A stretch of DNA of 64,000 nt from CAIQPV01 sp963719855 (GCA_963719855.1 CAVRDK010000001.1:496001-560000), one strand, 5' to 3'. Positions 27,936 to 36,625 are shown, counted from the first letter of the stretch. Made by a program: numbers and translations. The notes: generated from the letters alone by a model not told the origin.

Positions 27936-29102
27936 ATGAAAATTGCTATCGCCGGAACCGGCTATGTTGGCCTTTCTAACGCCATCCTGCTTGCACAACA
28001 CAACGAAGTGGTGGCTGTCGATATTGTCCCTGAAAAAATCGAGATGCTTAACCGCAAGCAATCGCCCATTGAAGATACCGAGATTGAGGATTACCTGAAG
28101 CACAAAACCCTCAACTTCCGTGCCACCCTCGATAAACGCGAAGCTTACACCGGGGCGGACTACGTCATCATCGCTACTCCCACCGACTACGACCCCGAGA
28201 CCAACTACTTCAATACCCGCTCGATTGAGTCTGTCATTCAGGACGTGATGAGCATCAACCCGCAGGCGGTGATGGTGATTAAATCCACCGTTCCGGTAGG
28301 CTATACCGTCAAAGCTCGTGCGCAATTCAACTGCGACAACCTCATTTTTTCACCAGAATTCCTGCGCGAAGGCCGTGCCCTGTACGACAACCTGCACCCC
28401 TCGCGCATCGTCGTCGGCGAACGCTCCAAGCGCGCCGAAACCTTTGCCAACCTGCTCAAACAAGGTGCGATCAAGCAAAATATCGCCACATTGTTCACTG
28501 ACCCCACCGAGGCCGAGGCGGTTAAACTCTTTGCCAATACCTACCTCGCCATGCGCGTTGCCTATTTCAACGAACTGGATACCTATGCTGCTACCCACAG
28601 GTTGGATAGCAAACAGATCATCCAGGGGGTAAGCCTCGATCCACGCATCGGAGACCACTACAACAATCCTTCGTTCGGCTACGGCGGCTACTGTCTGCCA
28701 AAAGACACCAAACAGCTGCTCGCCAACTATCAGGATGTCCCGCAAAATCTTATCAATGCCATCGTCGCGTCCAACACTACCCGCAAAGATTTTGTTGCCG
28801 AAAGTATCGTCAAGCGTAACCCAAAGATCGTCGGTATCCATCGCCTGATTATGAAAAGTGGATCAGACAACTTCCGCTCCTCCAGCATCCAGGGCATCAT
28901 GAAGCGCATCAAAGCCAAGGGTATCGAAGTTATCGTGTACGAACCCGCGCTCAAAGAGTCCGAGTTCTTCCGCTCCAGAGTGGTGAATGACTTGGCACAA
29001 TTCAAGAAGGAGTCCGACGTCATCGTCGCTAACCGCATCACCGACGATATCCGTGATGTGATGGAAAAGATTTACAGTCGTGATTTATTTGGGAAGGATT
29101 GA
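27936..29102 (+). CDS. ugd: UDP-glucose 6-dehydrogenase
   Basis: 388 residues. Oxidises UDP-glucose to UDP-glucuronate for capsule, exopolysaccharide or LPS precursors. N-terminal Rossmann motif GTGYVGL, then KSTVPVGYT and SPEFLREGRALYDNLHPSRIV. The catalytic cysteine is Cys253 in GGYCLPKDTK. The C-terminal UDP-binding domain is complete. No polysaccharide genes flank it here, so its glycan pathway cannot be told from the window. Confidence 0.95.
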   Translation: MKIAIAGTGYVGLSNAILLAQHNEVVAVDIVPEKIEMLNRKQSPIEDTEIEDYLKHKTLNFRATLDKREAYTGADYVIIATPTDYDPETNYFNTRSIESVIQDVMSINPQAVMVIKSTVPVGYTVKARAQFNCDNLIFSPEFLREGRALYDNLHPSRIVVGERSKRAETFANLLKQGAIKQNIATLFTDPTEAEAVKLFANTYLAMRVAYFNELDTYAATHRLDSKQIIQGVSLDPRIGDHYNNPSFGYGGYCLPKDTKQLLANYQDVPQNLINAIVASNTTRKDFVAESIVKRNPKIVGIHRLIMKSGSDNFRSSSIQGIMKRIKAKGIEVIVYEPALKESEFFRSRVVNDLAQFKKESDVIVANRITDDIRDVMEKIYSRDLFGKD

Positions 29103-29217
29103 GTGGGGCTGAGCATGCAGCAAGTTTAATCGCGACAAAGTGTTGTTGATGAAAAAGCTGAGACTATTTGCTAACTGAATTTCACCCGATCTTTAACCCT
29201 TTTCCTTATCCATAAAA

Positions 29218-32040
29218 ATGACACAAGAAATTAGCACTGAAGTCCTGTTGGAAAAATACGCGGAAGCGGATGAAACATCGGTACAAGACGTGCGTCGCCG
29301 TGTAGCGCGCGGCCTGGCGCAAGCCGAAAAGACGGAGCAACGCGCACAGTGGGAAGAAGCTTTCTTCCTGGCGCAAGAAAATGGCTTCGTGCCAGCCGGT
29401 CGCATCAACTCGGCCGCCGGATTGAAAATACAGGCGACGCTGATCAACTGTTTTGTGCAGCCGGTGGGCGATGCCATCTCCGGTATCAACGATGGCAAGC
29501 CGGGCATCTACGATGCGTTGCAACAGGCCGCAGAAACCATGCGGCGCGGTGGTGGGGTCGGCTACGATTTCTCCTCCATCCGTCCGGAGGGAGCGCACGT
29601 CAAAGGCACCAACTCGCGCGCCAGCGGCCCGATTTCCTACATGCGCGTTTTTGATCGCTCCTGCGAAACCGTCGAGTCCGCCGGTGCACGGCGCGGCGCA
29701 CAGATGGGCGTGCTGCGTTGTGATCATCCAGACATCGAGAAATTCATCGGCGCCAAGGACAAAGGCGATCTGCGCAATTTTAATATTTCCGTCGGTGTGA
29801 CCGATGCCTTGATGCAAGCGGTGGAGAACGATCAGGAATTCGAGTTGGTGCATGCTGCCGAGCCGTCTGCTGCTTTCAAAGAAGCGGGTGCGGCAAAACG
29901 TGCAGACGGAAAGTGGGTGTATCGCAAAGTGCGCGCCGCCGACCTGTGGAAGCAGATCATCGCGAGCACCTACGATCACGCCGAACCCGGTGTGTTGTTC
30001 ATCGATCTAATGAACCGAGATAATAATCTGTCTTATTGCGAAGTGATCGAAGCCACGAATCCTTGTGCTGAACAGCCGCTGCCCCCTTACGGCTGCTGCT
30101 GTCTCGGCTCTATCGATCTGACGCGCATGGTGAAAACACCGTTCTCGGTTCATGCCGGATTCGACTACGAACCCTTCAAACAGATGGTACGCGTCGCGGT
30201 GCGTATGTTGGACAACGTGCTGGACGTAACCGCATGGCCGCTGCCCGAACAACAACAGGAAGCGCAGAATAAGCGGCGCATCGGGCTGGGCTTCACAGGT
30301 CTGGGCGATGCGCTGGTGATGTTGGGCTTGCGTTACGACACCGAACAAGCGCGCGCCTTCGCTGCCGATATTACGCGCATCATGCGCGACGAAGCGTATC
30401 TCGCTTCGGTGGACTTGGCCATTGAGCGTGGCGCGTTCCCTCTGCTGGATGTGAATCAATATCTGGCCGAACCGCGTTTCGCTTCGCGCCTGCCGGACGA
30501 GTTGAAGAACAAGATACGCCAGCACGGCATCCGCAACAGCCATCTGCTTTCCATTGCACCTACCGGCACCATCTCCCTTGCTTTTGCCGACAACGCCTCC
30601 AACGGCATTGAACCAGCCTTCTCGTGGTTCTACACGCGCAAGAAACGCATGATGGACGGGTCGTCCAAAGACTATCAAGTAGAAGACCACGCCTGGCGCG
30701 TGTTCAAGAAACAAGGTGGCGACGTGAACAAGCTGCCGCCTGCATTTGTCTCCGCGCTGGAAATCAGCGCCATCGACCACATGAAAATGGTCGCTGCCGT
30801 TGCGCCCTTCATCGACACTTCGATCAGCAAGACCGTCAACGTGCCTGCCGATTATCCGTATGAGGATTTCAAGCACCTCTACACCGAAGCGTGGAAAGCC
30901 GGACTGAAAGGCTTGGCGACCTATCGCCCGAACAGCGTTTTGGGATCGGTGTTGTCGGTCACGCCGGAACCCAAGAGCGAACAACCGCAGGATTTCGTAT
31001 TCGATCAAGACCGGCGCATCGTGCTGGAAGCCACGCCCACGCCTGCCCTCGCCTCTTTGCGCTGGCCGGGGCGGCCTTCTCTTCTGGCAGGAAGTGAAGG
31101 CTGGGTATCGCAAGTGGTGAAACATCCGCTCGGCAGTTTCGTGGCGTTCGTATCGCACACTTCCAATGGTCGCAACCATCCGTTCGAAGTATGGGTGAAT
31201 GGCTCGGAACAGCCGCGCGGTTTGGGTGCGTTGGCCAAATCGCTGTCGATGGATATGCGCACGCGCGATCCGGTGTGGGTGCGCATGAAGCTGGAAATGC
31301 TGATGAAGACCGGAGGTGATGACTCCTTTGACATGCCCATGCCGCCCAATGGCGAAATGATGCGCATGCCCAGTCTGGTGGCCGCATTCGCTCATCTGTT
31401 GAAATTCCGCATCGAACAATTAGGCGCGCTGGAAGTAAGCGAAGACGTGACCACGCCGATGATGGACGCGCTGTTCGCCAAAAAAGAACCGAAGACCGGC
31501 ACCGATGGCACCATGAGCTGGACGGTGGACATCGCCAATGCAGGCAGCGGCGACGATTTCGTGCTGGGGCTAAAAGAGCTGGTGCTGCCCGATGGTCAAC
31601 GCCGCCCTTATTCGATGTGGCTATCCGGCGTGTATCCGCGCGCCCTCGACGGACTGTGCAAGGTGTTGAGTCTGGATATGCGCGTCATCGACCCGGCATG
31701 GATCGGCATGAAACTGCGCAAGCTGCTCAACTTCGGCGAGCCTCTGGGCGATTTCATGGCGCGCGTGCCGGGCGGTACCAAGATGGAAAGCTACCCCTCG
31801 ACGGTTTCCTACGTCGCCAAGCTCATCATCCACCGCTACGCCATGCTCGGCATCCTCGACGAACACGGCTATCCGGTTCAGCAAATGGGCGTGCTGGAAA
31901 TTCCCGAAGGACAGATCAAACCCACCAGCATCAAAACGCTGAGCGGAAAGGTGTGCAAGGAATGCGGCAACGCCACGCTGATCAAGAAGGATGGCTGCGA
32001 GTTTTGTACGAGTTGCGGTGCGATTGGGGCGTGTGGGTAA
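29218..32040 (+). CDS. nrdJ: Adenosylcobalamin-dependent (class II) ribonucleoside-diphosphate reductase
   Basis: 940 residues. Makes deoxyribonucleotides with B12 as radical source, so it works with or without oxygen. Seen: the active-site cysteine in LINCFVQP (Cys78), the radical-site motif NPCAEQPL (Asn281, Cys283, Glu285), GRGGGVGYDFS-type glycine loop (MRRGGGVGYDFSSIRP), and a C-terminal cysteine-rich tail (KVCKECGNATLI, CEFCTSCGAIGACG) that re-reduces the active site. The second half contains two related repeats (DFVLGLKELVLPDGQRRPY). The stop codon lies 5 bp before the tip of the Tn7-like element. Confidence 0.95.
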   Translation: MTQEISTEVLLEKYAEADETSVQDVRRRVARGLAQAEKTEQRAQWEEAFFLAQENGFVPAGRINSAAGLKIQATLINCFVQPVGDAISGINDGKPGIYDALQQAAETMRRGGGVGYDFSSIRPEGAHVKGTNSRASGPISYMRVFDRSCETVESAGARRGAQMGVLRCDHPDIEKFIGAKDKGDLRNFNISVGVTDALMQAVENDQEFELVHAAEPSAAFKEAGAAKRADGKWVYRKVRAADLWKQIIASTYDHAEPGVLFIDLMNRDNNLSYCEVIEATNPCAEQPLPPYGCCCLGSIDLTRMVKTPFSVHAGFDYEPFKQMVRVAVRMLDNVLDVTAWPLPEQQQEAQNKRRIGLGFTGLGDALVMLGLRYDTEQARAFAADITRIMRDEAYLASVDLAIERGAFPLLDVNQYLAEPRFASRLPDELKNKIRQHGIRNSHLLSIAPTGTISLAFADNASNGIEPAFSWFYTRKKRMMDGSSKDYQVEDHAWRVFKKQGGDVNKLPPAFVSALEISAIDHMKMVAAVAPFIDTSISKTVNVPADYPYEDFKHLYTEAWKAGLKGLATYRPNSVLGSVLSVTPEPKSEQPQDFVFDQDRRIVLEATPTPALASLRWPGRPSLLAGSEGWVSQVVKHPLGSFVAFVSHTSNGRNHPFEVWVNGSEQPRGLGALAKSLSMDMRTRDPVWVRMKLEMLMKTGGDDSFDMPMPPNGEMMRMPSLVAAFAHLLKFRIEQLGALEVSEDVTTPMMDALFAKKEPKTGTDGTMSWTVDIANAGSGDDFVLGLKELVLPDGQRRPYSMWLSGVYPRALDGLCKVLSLDMRVIDPAWIGMKLRKLLNFGEPLGDFMARVPGGTKMESYPSTVSYVAKLIIHRYAMLGILDEHGYPVQQMGVLEIPEGQIKPTSIKTLSGKVCKECGNATLIKKDGCEFCTSCGAIGACG

Positions 32041-32045
32041 ATTTG

Positions 32046-32145
32046 TGTGGGTTACCCCATAAGCTGCTTTGTGGGATACACCATAAAGCGCTAGTTAGTC
32101 ACCATAAGTCGCTAGTTGGTGCACCATAAGTCGCTAGCAAATTAA
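32046..32145 (+). repeat. Left terminal array of the Tn7-like element (four sites)
   Basis: CCATAA cores at 32057, 32081, 32102 and 32124 (spacing 24, 21, 22). The last three units read CACCATAAAGCGCTAGTT, CACCATAAGTCGCTAGTT and CACCATAAGTCGCTAGCA. The first unit is degenerate (CCCCATAAGCTGCTTTG). Two-helical-turn spacing on one strand is expected for transposase-binding sites. Confidence 0.75.
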
Positions 32146-32193
32146 CGTTTTTTTCCCTGACTCACAAATTTCAATTATTCAGTAAGTTACAAA

Positions 32194-32225
32194 TAATATT
32201 CCCACCATTTTTGGTGGGAATATTA
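32194..32225. terminator. Perfect hairpin, probable terminator
   Basis: TAATATTCCCACCA pairs with TGGTGGGAATATTA around TTTT. It lies between the end array and the minus-strand XRE gene at 32300 and could end transcription of either strand. Confidence 0.65.
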
Positions 32226-32299
32226 TCGAAGTTAATGTCTTGCGTGTTCTACGCAGAACCACCAAATTCTCAACATGTTAACTGGACGGCTAGGTGGTT

Positions 32300-32578
32300 T
32301 TACGTGTTTTTTTCCGTAACTGCCAAGAGCTCAGTCATTGGCACGCCCAATGCGCATGCAATTCGCTCGATGTTACCAATTGAAATATTTCGTTCACCTC
32401 GCTCAACAGAGCTGATGTAATTTGGGTGCAGCCCAGCTCCTTCTGCAACCCTTTCTTGCGTAAGGCGATTTTCCAAGCGTATTCGCTTCATATTGCTGGC
32501 AAACAATAATTGAGCAGCACACCTTTGAGTTTGATTTCCCATGCCCGCAGTCTTGACGACTGAGGTCATCGAATCCAC
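32300..32578 (-). CDS. XRE-family transcriptional regulator
   Basis: 92 residues from the longest start; a start at MGNQTQ (12 codons in) is also possible. The lambda-repressor-like helix-turn-helix is clear: IRLENRLTQERVAEGAGLHPNYISSVERGERNISIGNIERIACALG. No other domain. It is the gene closest to the left transposon end and may repress promoters within the element, but its target is not evident. Confidence 0.85.
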   Translation of the reverse strand: MDSMTSVVKTAGMGNQTQRCAAQLLFASNMKRIRLENRLTQERVAEGAGLHPNYISSVERGERNISIGNIERIACALGVPMTELLAVTEKNT

Positions 32579-32738
32579 ACACTTTGAGTTTGTTTTTCGG
32601 GCTGGCTAAATATAAAATAACACTATAAGTTTGGTCGCGTTGCAATCCGCACTGTTGTTCAGATGTCAGGGACGGAAAGTCATTGTCGTTCTAGCATTCA
32701 GAACTAGTGCAGTCGGCCTGTCATTACTTGGAGAAAAT

Positions 32739-33593
32739 ATGAAAAAATTATTGTCCGTACTATTTTTAATTCCTTGCGTTGCATTTGCAGATATTCAAAT
32801 TCCTGAAGGCAGCATCAAACAAGATTCCTGCGAATTTTTGGGGGATATTCAAAATTGGCAGTATCTTTCCTCTAATGTAGGTGGCGTGGCAAGCAGCAGA
32901 GTAGTAAACGTGATAAATAAAATAATGCCCGGTGAAAAACCAATTTCAATTGGTGACACAATATTTTATGCAAAGGTAGCCGTTAAAAATAATTCGTTGA
33001 AGTTTAAAGCACCTTCCACTGTCATATTTAAAGGGAGAAGGTTTATCGATGCCAATTATGAAAAAGTCTCGGGCAATGAATTTAGCGTTAGGGGGACAAT
33101 CAGTAAGGGTAATGTCACTTTCACGCTTCTTGAGTTATTAAGCCTCGATAGACCTGGAGAGTTTGTAGTAGCTGCAGTCGGAAAAAATGGATATTTTTGC
33201 TCCGGTGCAATAGCTAGGTCCATAGTTAACTCCAGTGGAGTAAGCTACCCAAGGGATTACGATGTCTATCAGAAAGAGCCTCTTGTCAGGATAGAAGATC
33301 CTCTCTCATCTTCTGAGCAAGCAATTTCAATATCGCTTGCAAAGATTGATGACGTTACCGCAACAATCAACATCAAGCTACTGGTAGGCGGAAGAGTTAC
33401 CGAGCAAAAAGAAATTCAAGTAGACGCAATGTCAGGATATTTCCAAATAGCGAGTCGTTCAGAACGTTTGAAAGTTTCATTCACCAAAAATAACAAGAAC
33501 ACTATTAAAGTATCTTCAATCAACGAGCCTTTGAATTATGGGGATTGGATTGAGAATATCCGATACGATTTAGAGCACAACATTAATTTTTAA
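32739..33593 (+). CDS. Secreted hypothetical protein
   Basis: 284 residues from ATG 32739, which follows GGAGA. A signal peptide is clear (KKLLSVLFLIPCVAFA, cleavage before DIQIP). The mature part is beta-rich with two to three cysteines (QDSCEF, YFCSGA) and no named domain. It is AT-richer than nrdJ. It is transcribed away from the left end, followed by convergent cupin/IHF genes. Confidence 0.7.
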   Translation: MKKLLSVLFLIPCVAFADIQIPEGSIKQDSCEFLGDIQNWQYLSSNVGGVASSRVVNVINKIMPGEKPISIGDTIFYAKVAVKNNSLKFKAPSTVIFKGRRFIDANYEKVSGNEFSVRGTISKGNVTFTLLELLSLDRPGEFVVAAVGKNGYFCSGAIARSIVNSSGVSYPRDYDVYQKEPLVRIEDPLSSSEQAISISLAKIDDVTATINIKLLVGGRVTEQKEIQVDAMSGYFQIASRSERLKVSFTKNNKNTIKVSSINEPLNYGDWIENIRYDLEHNINF

Positions 33594-33694
33594 AGTGAGC
33601 GCCTCGTTTGGGCTAGCAAACATTAATTGGTGATCTCGTGACGGTATTTTCCGTTAAACGCAGATATCCTCATTTGGATTTTTGTAACCTATGC

Positions 33695-34021
33695 TCACCC
33701 CTCGGGGAAGAACACGAAAATCACGCAGCCTTGCTTTGACTGAGGAATGTGCGCTGAGCCAGCGGGATTGTGAATGAAAGTACCTGCCGGATAATCGTGT
33801 ACTCCATCGTTAAACACGCCAGATACCACAAAGACTTCTTCAGGGCCGGGAGAGTGGATATCGAGGTTCGTGAACTTGGCACCGGGGTCAAGTTCGAGAA
33901 TTTTTGCCTTGGCACCGTTCGTGCCCAGCCAGAGATCACGCTTACGAATCCCCGGAAATATTTCCTTCGCAGGAAGGTCACGCCAATTTGCCGAGATTAC
34001 GCCTTCAAGGTTTATCACCAT
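33695..34021 (-). CDS. Cupin-domain protein (ChrR-like cupin)
   Basis: 108 residues. Typical cupin fold motifs: PGAKFTNLDIHSPGPEEVFVVSGVFNDG and HDYPAGTFIHNPAGSAHIPQSKQG, with histidines and glutamate that could hold a metal. It resembles the cupin domain of ChrR anti-sigma factors but lacks the zinc-binding N-terminal domain and any sigma-factor neighbour. It is the last gene of a five-gene minus-strand run that begins with the XRE regulator at 35790. AAGGAG precedes the ATG. Confidence 0.8.
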   Translation of the reverse strand: MVINLEGVISANWRDLPAKEIFPGIRKRDLWLGTNGAKAKILELDPGAKFTNLDIHSPGPEEVFVVSGVFNDGVHDYPAGTFIHNPAGSAHIPQSKQGCVIFVFFPEG

Positions 34022-34053
34022 CGCACTCCTTCGACTGATGCAACATACCTTGC

Positions 34054-34314
34054 TTACTTATGGTCAACCCGTTCACGCAACTCTTTGCCCGCTTTGAAAT
34101 GCGGTGAATACTTGGCAGGCACCTGCACTTTTTCGCCGGTTCTGGGATTCCTCCCTTGGCGCGGTGGCCGATAATTCAGGCCAAAACTGCCAAAGCCGCG
34201 AATCTCGATACGCCCACCGCGTGACATCGTGTCAGACATGGAATCCTGAATTACTTTAACTGCAACATCTATATCCTTAGCAAGGAGTTGAGGATGCAGT
34301 TCAGCTAAGCGCAT
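34054..34314 (-). CDS. IHF beta-like DNA-bending protein
   Basis: 86 residues of the HU/IHF family. GGRIEIRGFGSFGLNYRPPRQGRNPRTGEKVQVPAKYSPHFKAGKELRERV is the IHF beta signature, including the proline-containing arm. The first few residues expected for IhfB (a KSEL-type helix start) are missing; the protein begins MRLAELHPQLLAKD. It is a divergent, element-borne paralogue, separate from the HU gene at 57502. Tn7-type and phage elements can use such proteins in recombination (inference). Confidence 0.88.
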   Translation of the reverse strand: MRLAELHPQLLAKDIDVAVKVIQDSMSDTMSRGGRIEIRGFGSFGLNYRPPRQGRNPRTGEKVQVPAKYSPHFKAGKELRERVDHK

Positions 34315-34580
34315 TATGAGGTTCTGAGCGGGTCATCGTGACTAATTGATTTTGTTAACGGCAGCTTTGCCTGATTTTTTATTTTACCGGAGTTTGCTGC
34401 CGCCGCGCCTGGATATTCGATGCGAAACTCAGGTATGACCGCAGTTAATGTTGATGGGGAAATCGGATATATCGATTCAAATGGAAAATGGGTGATAAGT
34501 CCGGAAACCCTCAGGCGGTCATTGATTGCGCAATAGTGCCGCACCCTGTCAACGATGGAAACGAGGCGTCCATCGTTCAA
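34314..34580 (-). CDS. Hypothetical protein between peptidase and IHF-like genes
   Basis: 88 residues, no recognised domain. Its start overlaps the end of the ImmA/IrrE-type peptidase gene by 32 bp and its stop touches the start of the IHF-like gene (ATGA-type overlap), which argues for a real, coupled gene. Composition is ordinary. It could also be an accidental frame. Confidence 0.4.
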   Translation of the reverse strand: MNDGRLVSIVDRVRHYCAINDRLRVSGLITHFPFESIYPISPSTLTAVIPEFRIEYPGAAAANSGKIKNQAKLPLTKSISHDDPLRTS

Positions 34581-35430
34581 TCATTTCTGCTTCATCTTCA
34601 TCCGCATCACCAGAGTCTGCCTCATTGCCGATTGTGGAAGATGATAAAACTGTGAGGGTTTTTCCATACTGTCCGAGTCCAATGACCTCCTCTGTCACCA
34701 TGGTAGAACGTTTGCCTCCTAGCCAATCCATTACGTCAATTTTCTTAACTGTGCGTTCTGCCTTAAGAATACGGTCTGAGTCCGCATTTAGTTTCGCAGT
34801 TCCGGTATTCTTTGGAACAGGGGAGCCTTTGCGTAGCCAGGATATTTCAGGCAGCGATTTAATCGCTACGGACAAGCAACAGTAATCGATTGCCTGTCCA
34901 GTGCTAATGATTACTGCTACGGCGTCATCGGTGAGTTCGGCGTAGCGAATAGCTGTTGCGGTTAACGATGTTTGGCATTCATTCGCCAGTGCCTCAATCA
35001 CCGACAGGCCGGGATTGTGTCGTCTAATGATTTGCTGAAAAGGGATTCTCGGCATTAGCAGACCTGTGGCAAAGCTATCCGCCTCTAGTTCGTAAGGGTC
35101 TCCAGATACGAAGCCCGCATGTGATGTATGAATGCCATCTTTCGGTAATACATGGTTGATATGACCGTCGAGGAAGTAGTGTCCAAGCTCATGGGCTACA
35201 CTGAAGCGCTGGAATCCTTCATTCGGAATGTGTGTCGAGTAGAGTATTCCGAAAGTGTCGCCATGCCGTAATAACATACCCGACACGCCTTCGGTCGTTT
35301 TAGCTTCGGTGATGATGCCGCGACTGGAGGCGATGGCGAAGGGATTGATTGGCAAACTCGTGAGACCTTCCTCTTTCAGGAAGGCTTCTGCCTTCTGCTT
35401 GGCCATTGTTAAGCGAATCGCCCGGCTCAT
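34549..35430 (-). CDS. ImmA/IrrE-type zinc metallopeptidase (CapP-like)
   Basis: 293 residues. Zinc peptidase motif HELGH (His80, Glu81, His84) followed by the downstream Glu in YELEADSFATGLLMP, the standard ImmA/IrrE pattern. The C-terminal extension of about 150 residues ends in an acidic stretch. It is encoded 6 bp after the XRE gene, so the two form an operon. Peptidases of this type cleave a partner XRE repressor after a stress signal. In CBASS systems the same pairing is known as CapH-CapP. That role is inferred from the neighbouring cyclase remnant. Confidence 0.85.
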   Translation of the reverse strand: MSRAIRLTMAKQKAEAFLKEEGLTSLPINPFAIASSRGIITEAKTTEGVSGMLLRHGDTFGILYSTHIPNEGFQRFSVAHELGHYFLDGHINHVLPKDGIHTSHAGFVSGDPYELEADSFATGLLMPRIPFQQIIRRHNPGLSVIEALANECQTSLTATAIRYAELTDDAVAVIISTGQAIDYCCLSVAIKSLPEISWLRKGSPVPKNTGTAKLNADSDRILKAERTVKKIDVMDWLGGKRSTMVTEEVIGLGQYGKTLTVLSSSTIGNEADSGDADEDEAEMIERWTPRFHR

Positions 35431-35436
35431 GGCACT

Positions 35437-35790
35437 TTATTCCTTTTGCTTGGACTGATTTCGTTCAGCCAGCATTTTGAGAAAATCTTTGGCAAGTTCG
35501 CGATCACCGCCCGTCAATTTACCAACATCGCGGAATAACGGATCGCCAGCCTCCGCCAAACCTGGATCGTCAACACGCCCCAAAAGATAATCGGTCGTCA
35601 CTTCAAGGCTATTTGCAAGCCGACGCAACGTATCGAACGATGGCTTACGTGATCCTGATTCGAAATGGGCAATCGAGCTGGGCGGCATCCCAGCGCGACC
35701 AGCAAGGTCACCTTGGCTCCATTTACGTAATTCTCGGGCCGCTTTAAGGCGTTCCTGAAACAACTCTGAGGGGGGGCGTTCGTCTGTCAT
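35437..35790 (-). CDS. XRE-family repressor (CapH-like)
   Basis: 117 residues with an N-terminal helix-turn-helix (LKAARELRKWSQGDLAGRAGMPPSSIAHFESGSRKPSFDTLRRLANSL) and a C-terminal tail that probably dimerises. It is transcribed divergently from the gene at 35906 and upstream of the metallopeptidase. It probably represses both directions from the TGTCTATAT repeats in the shared promoter and is probably the peptidase substrate (inference from paired systems). Confidence 0.87.
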   Translation of the reverse strand: MTDERPPSELFQERLKAARELRKWSQGDLAGRAGMPPSSIAHFESGSRKPSFDTLRRLANSLEVTTDYLLGRVDDPGLAEAGDPLFRDVGKLTGGDRELAKDFLKMLAERNQSKQKE

Positions 35791-35863
35791 GTCTATATCG
35801 CCATAATTTAGTTGACTGGTTTATTGCTTGGATGTAAAGTAGACATATTCTACTTGTCTATAT
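35790..35863. promoter_or_regulatory. Candidate operator between the XRE repressor and CBASS-like gene
   Basis: TGTCTATAT occurs at 35790-35798 and again at 35855-35863 in the same orientation. An inverted copy AGACATATT starts at 35841, giving the dyad AGACA-N9-TGTCT at 35841-35859. It lies between divergent genes, where an autoregulating XRE protein would bind. No footprint or experimental site is implied. Confidence 0.5.
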
Positions 35864-35905
35864 AGGCAATGGCAAGTGCAACCAATTAAAAATATTAGGA
35901 AAAAT

Positions 35906-36373
35906 ATGGGACGAGAACACGTTGGACATGGAGAGATTGCTAGTTTTGCGCAGGAAAGGGTTAACCTGCCGAAAGATAAGGCCGATGAATATCGTGCTCA
36001 GGCGCGTAAGCGAGCTGAGGCAGAGAATGGCACATGGTCTCTAAGTGAGGCTGCAAAATACATATATTGTGATCCCATGACGTTGCCGACACTTATTCAG
36101 CAGGGCCTGATTGAGGTTGTCGAAGTTCCGACCGGAAAGCGTGTGACTGAAAAGTCAGTGAAGGATTTTGATGCCAGATTCTTCTCTCTTGCCAGACTCG
36201 CAAAGTCCAATGGAACAAGTTCACGCAGTTTGCAGGCTTTATGCATGAGCCATAATATTCCACTGGAAATATTCCAACGTGGATATGGGAAGGTTGGCCA
36301 ACCATTTGCAAGGCGTGAGTACTATAATCTTTTAAGCGAAAGCCAAGCACGCTCCAAGGGTATTTCGTCATGA
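35906..36373 (+). CDS. Chimeric remnant: CBASS nucleotidyltransferase-like N-terminus fused to unknown sequence
   Basis: 155 residues from ATG 35906 (AGGA upstream). The first 35 or so residues, with EIASFAQERVNLPKDKADEY and RAQ, resemble the start of a family of CBASS CD-NTases, where the next part normally leads to the GS..KGT catalytic site. Here the frame instead continues with a helix-turn-helix-like segment (TWSLSEAAKYIYCDPMTLP) and an unfamiliar domain ending GKVGQPFARREYYNLL. No nucleotidyltransferase active site is present. It may be a deletion fusion, or a different protein family that only looks similar at the N-terminus. The next gene overlaps its stop by 4 bp. Confidence 0.45.
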   Translation: MGREHVGHGEIASFAQERVNLPKDKADEYRAQARKRAEAENGTWSLSEAAKYIYCDPMTLPTLIQQGLIEVVEVPTGKRVTEKSVKDFDARFFSLARLAKSNGTSSRSLQALCMSHNIPLEIFQRGYGKVGQPFARREYYNLLSESQARSKGISS

Positions 36374-36625
36374 AGAATAAATCGCCAAAAGATATCAAAC
36401 CAGAAATGCTGCCATGGACTGTTATTCTTTCGACACTTGTTCTTACTTTGACCTCTGCGTGGCTAGTGTTCATGAGTGGCTGGGAGTCTTGGAAAGCATT
36501 TTCTGGTGGTTGGACTAACTGCGCTTTCAATCATATTGGCGCTATTGGCCATGCTCATGATTTGGGCAAGACCTGAAGATCGCTCTGAGCTTCTGGAGGC
36601 ATTGCTGGCAGACGTGTATGGCTGA
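36370..36625 (+). pseudogene. Small two-helix membrane protein, probably frameshifted
   Basis: The ATG at 36370 overlaps the preceding stop. The first frame encodes one membrane helix (VILSTLVLTLTSAWLVF) and continues to 36576 without a second. Removing one T from TTTT at about 36500 restores a frame with a second helix and a natural tail: FLVVGLTALSIILALLAM, then WARPEDRSELLEALLADVYG, ending at 36625. That suggests a two-helix protein of about 84 residues with a +1 shift. No family recognised. Confidence 0.45.

Noticed and set aside
30007..31419. 470-codon minus-strand frame inside nrdJ
   Set aside because: The nrdJ frame has full family motifs; the antisense frame is histidine-rich shadow translation.
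32057..32145. The CCATAA repeats as plasmid iterons
   Set aside because: Spacing would fit iterons, but an inverted partner array with the same TGTGGGT tip lies 13.4 kb away and no replication initiator gene is present. Transposon ends explain both.
35906..36373. Naming the C-terminal half a TniQ/TnsD-like domain
   Set aside because: The helix-turn-helix-like segment and RGYGKVGQPFARR ending are only loosely reminiscent; there are no zinc-finger cysteines or other TniQ hallmarks to support it.
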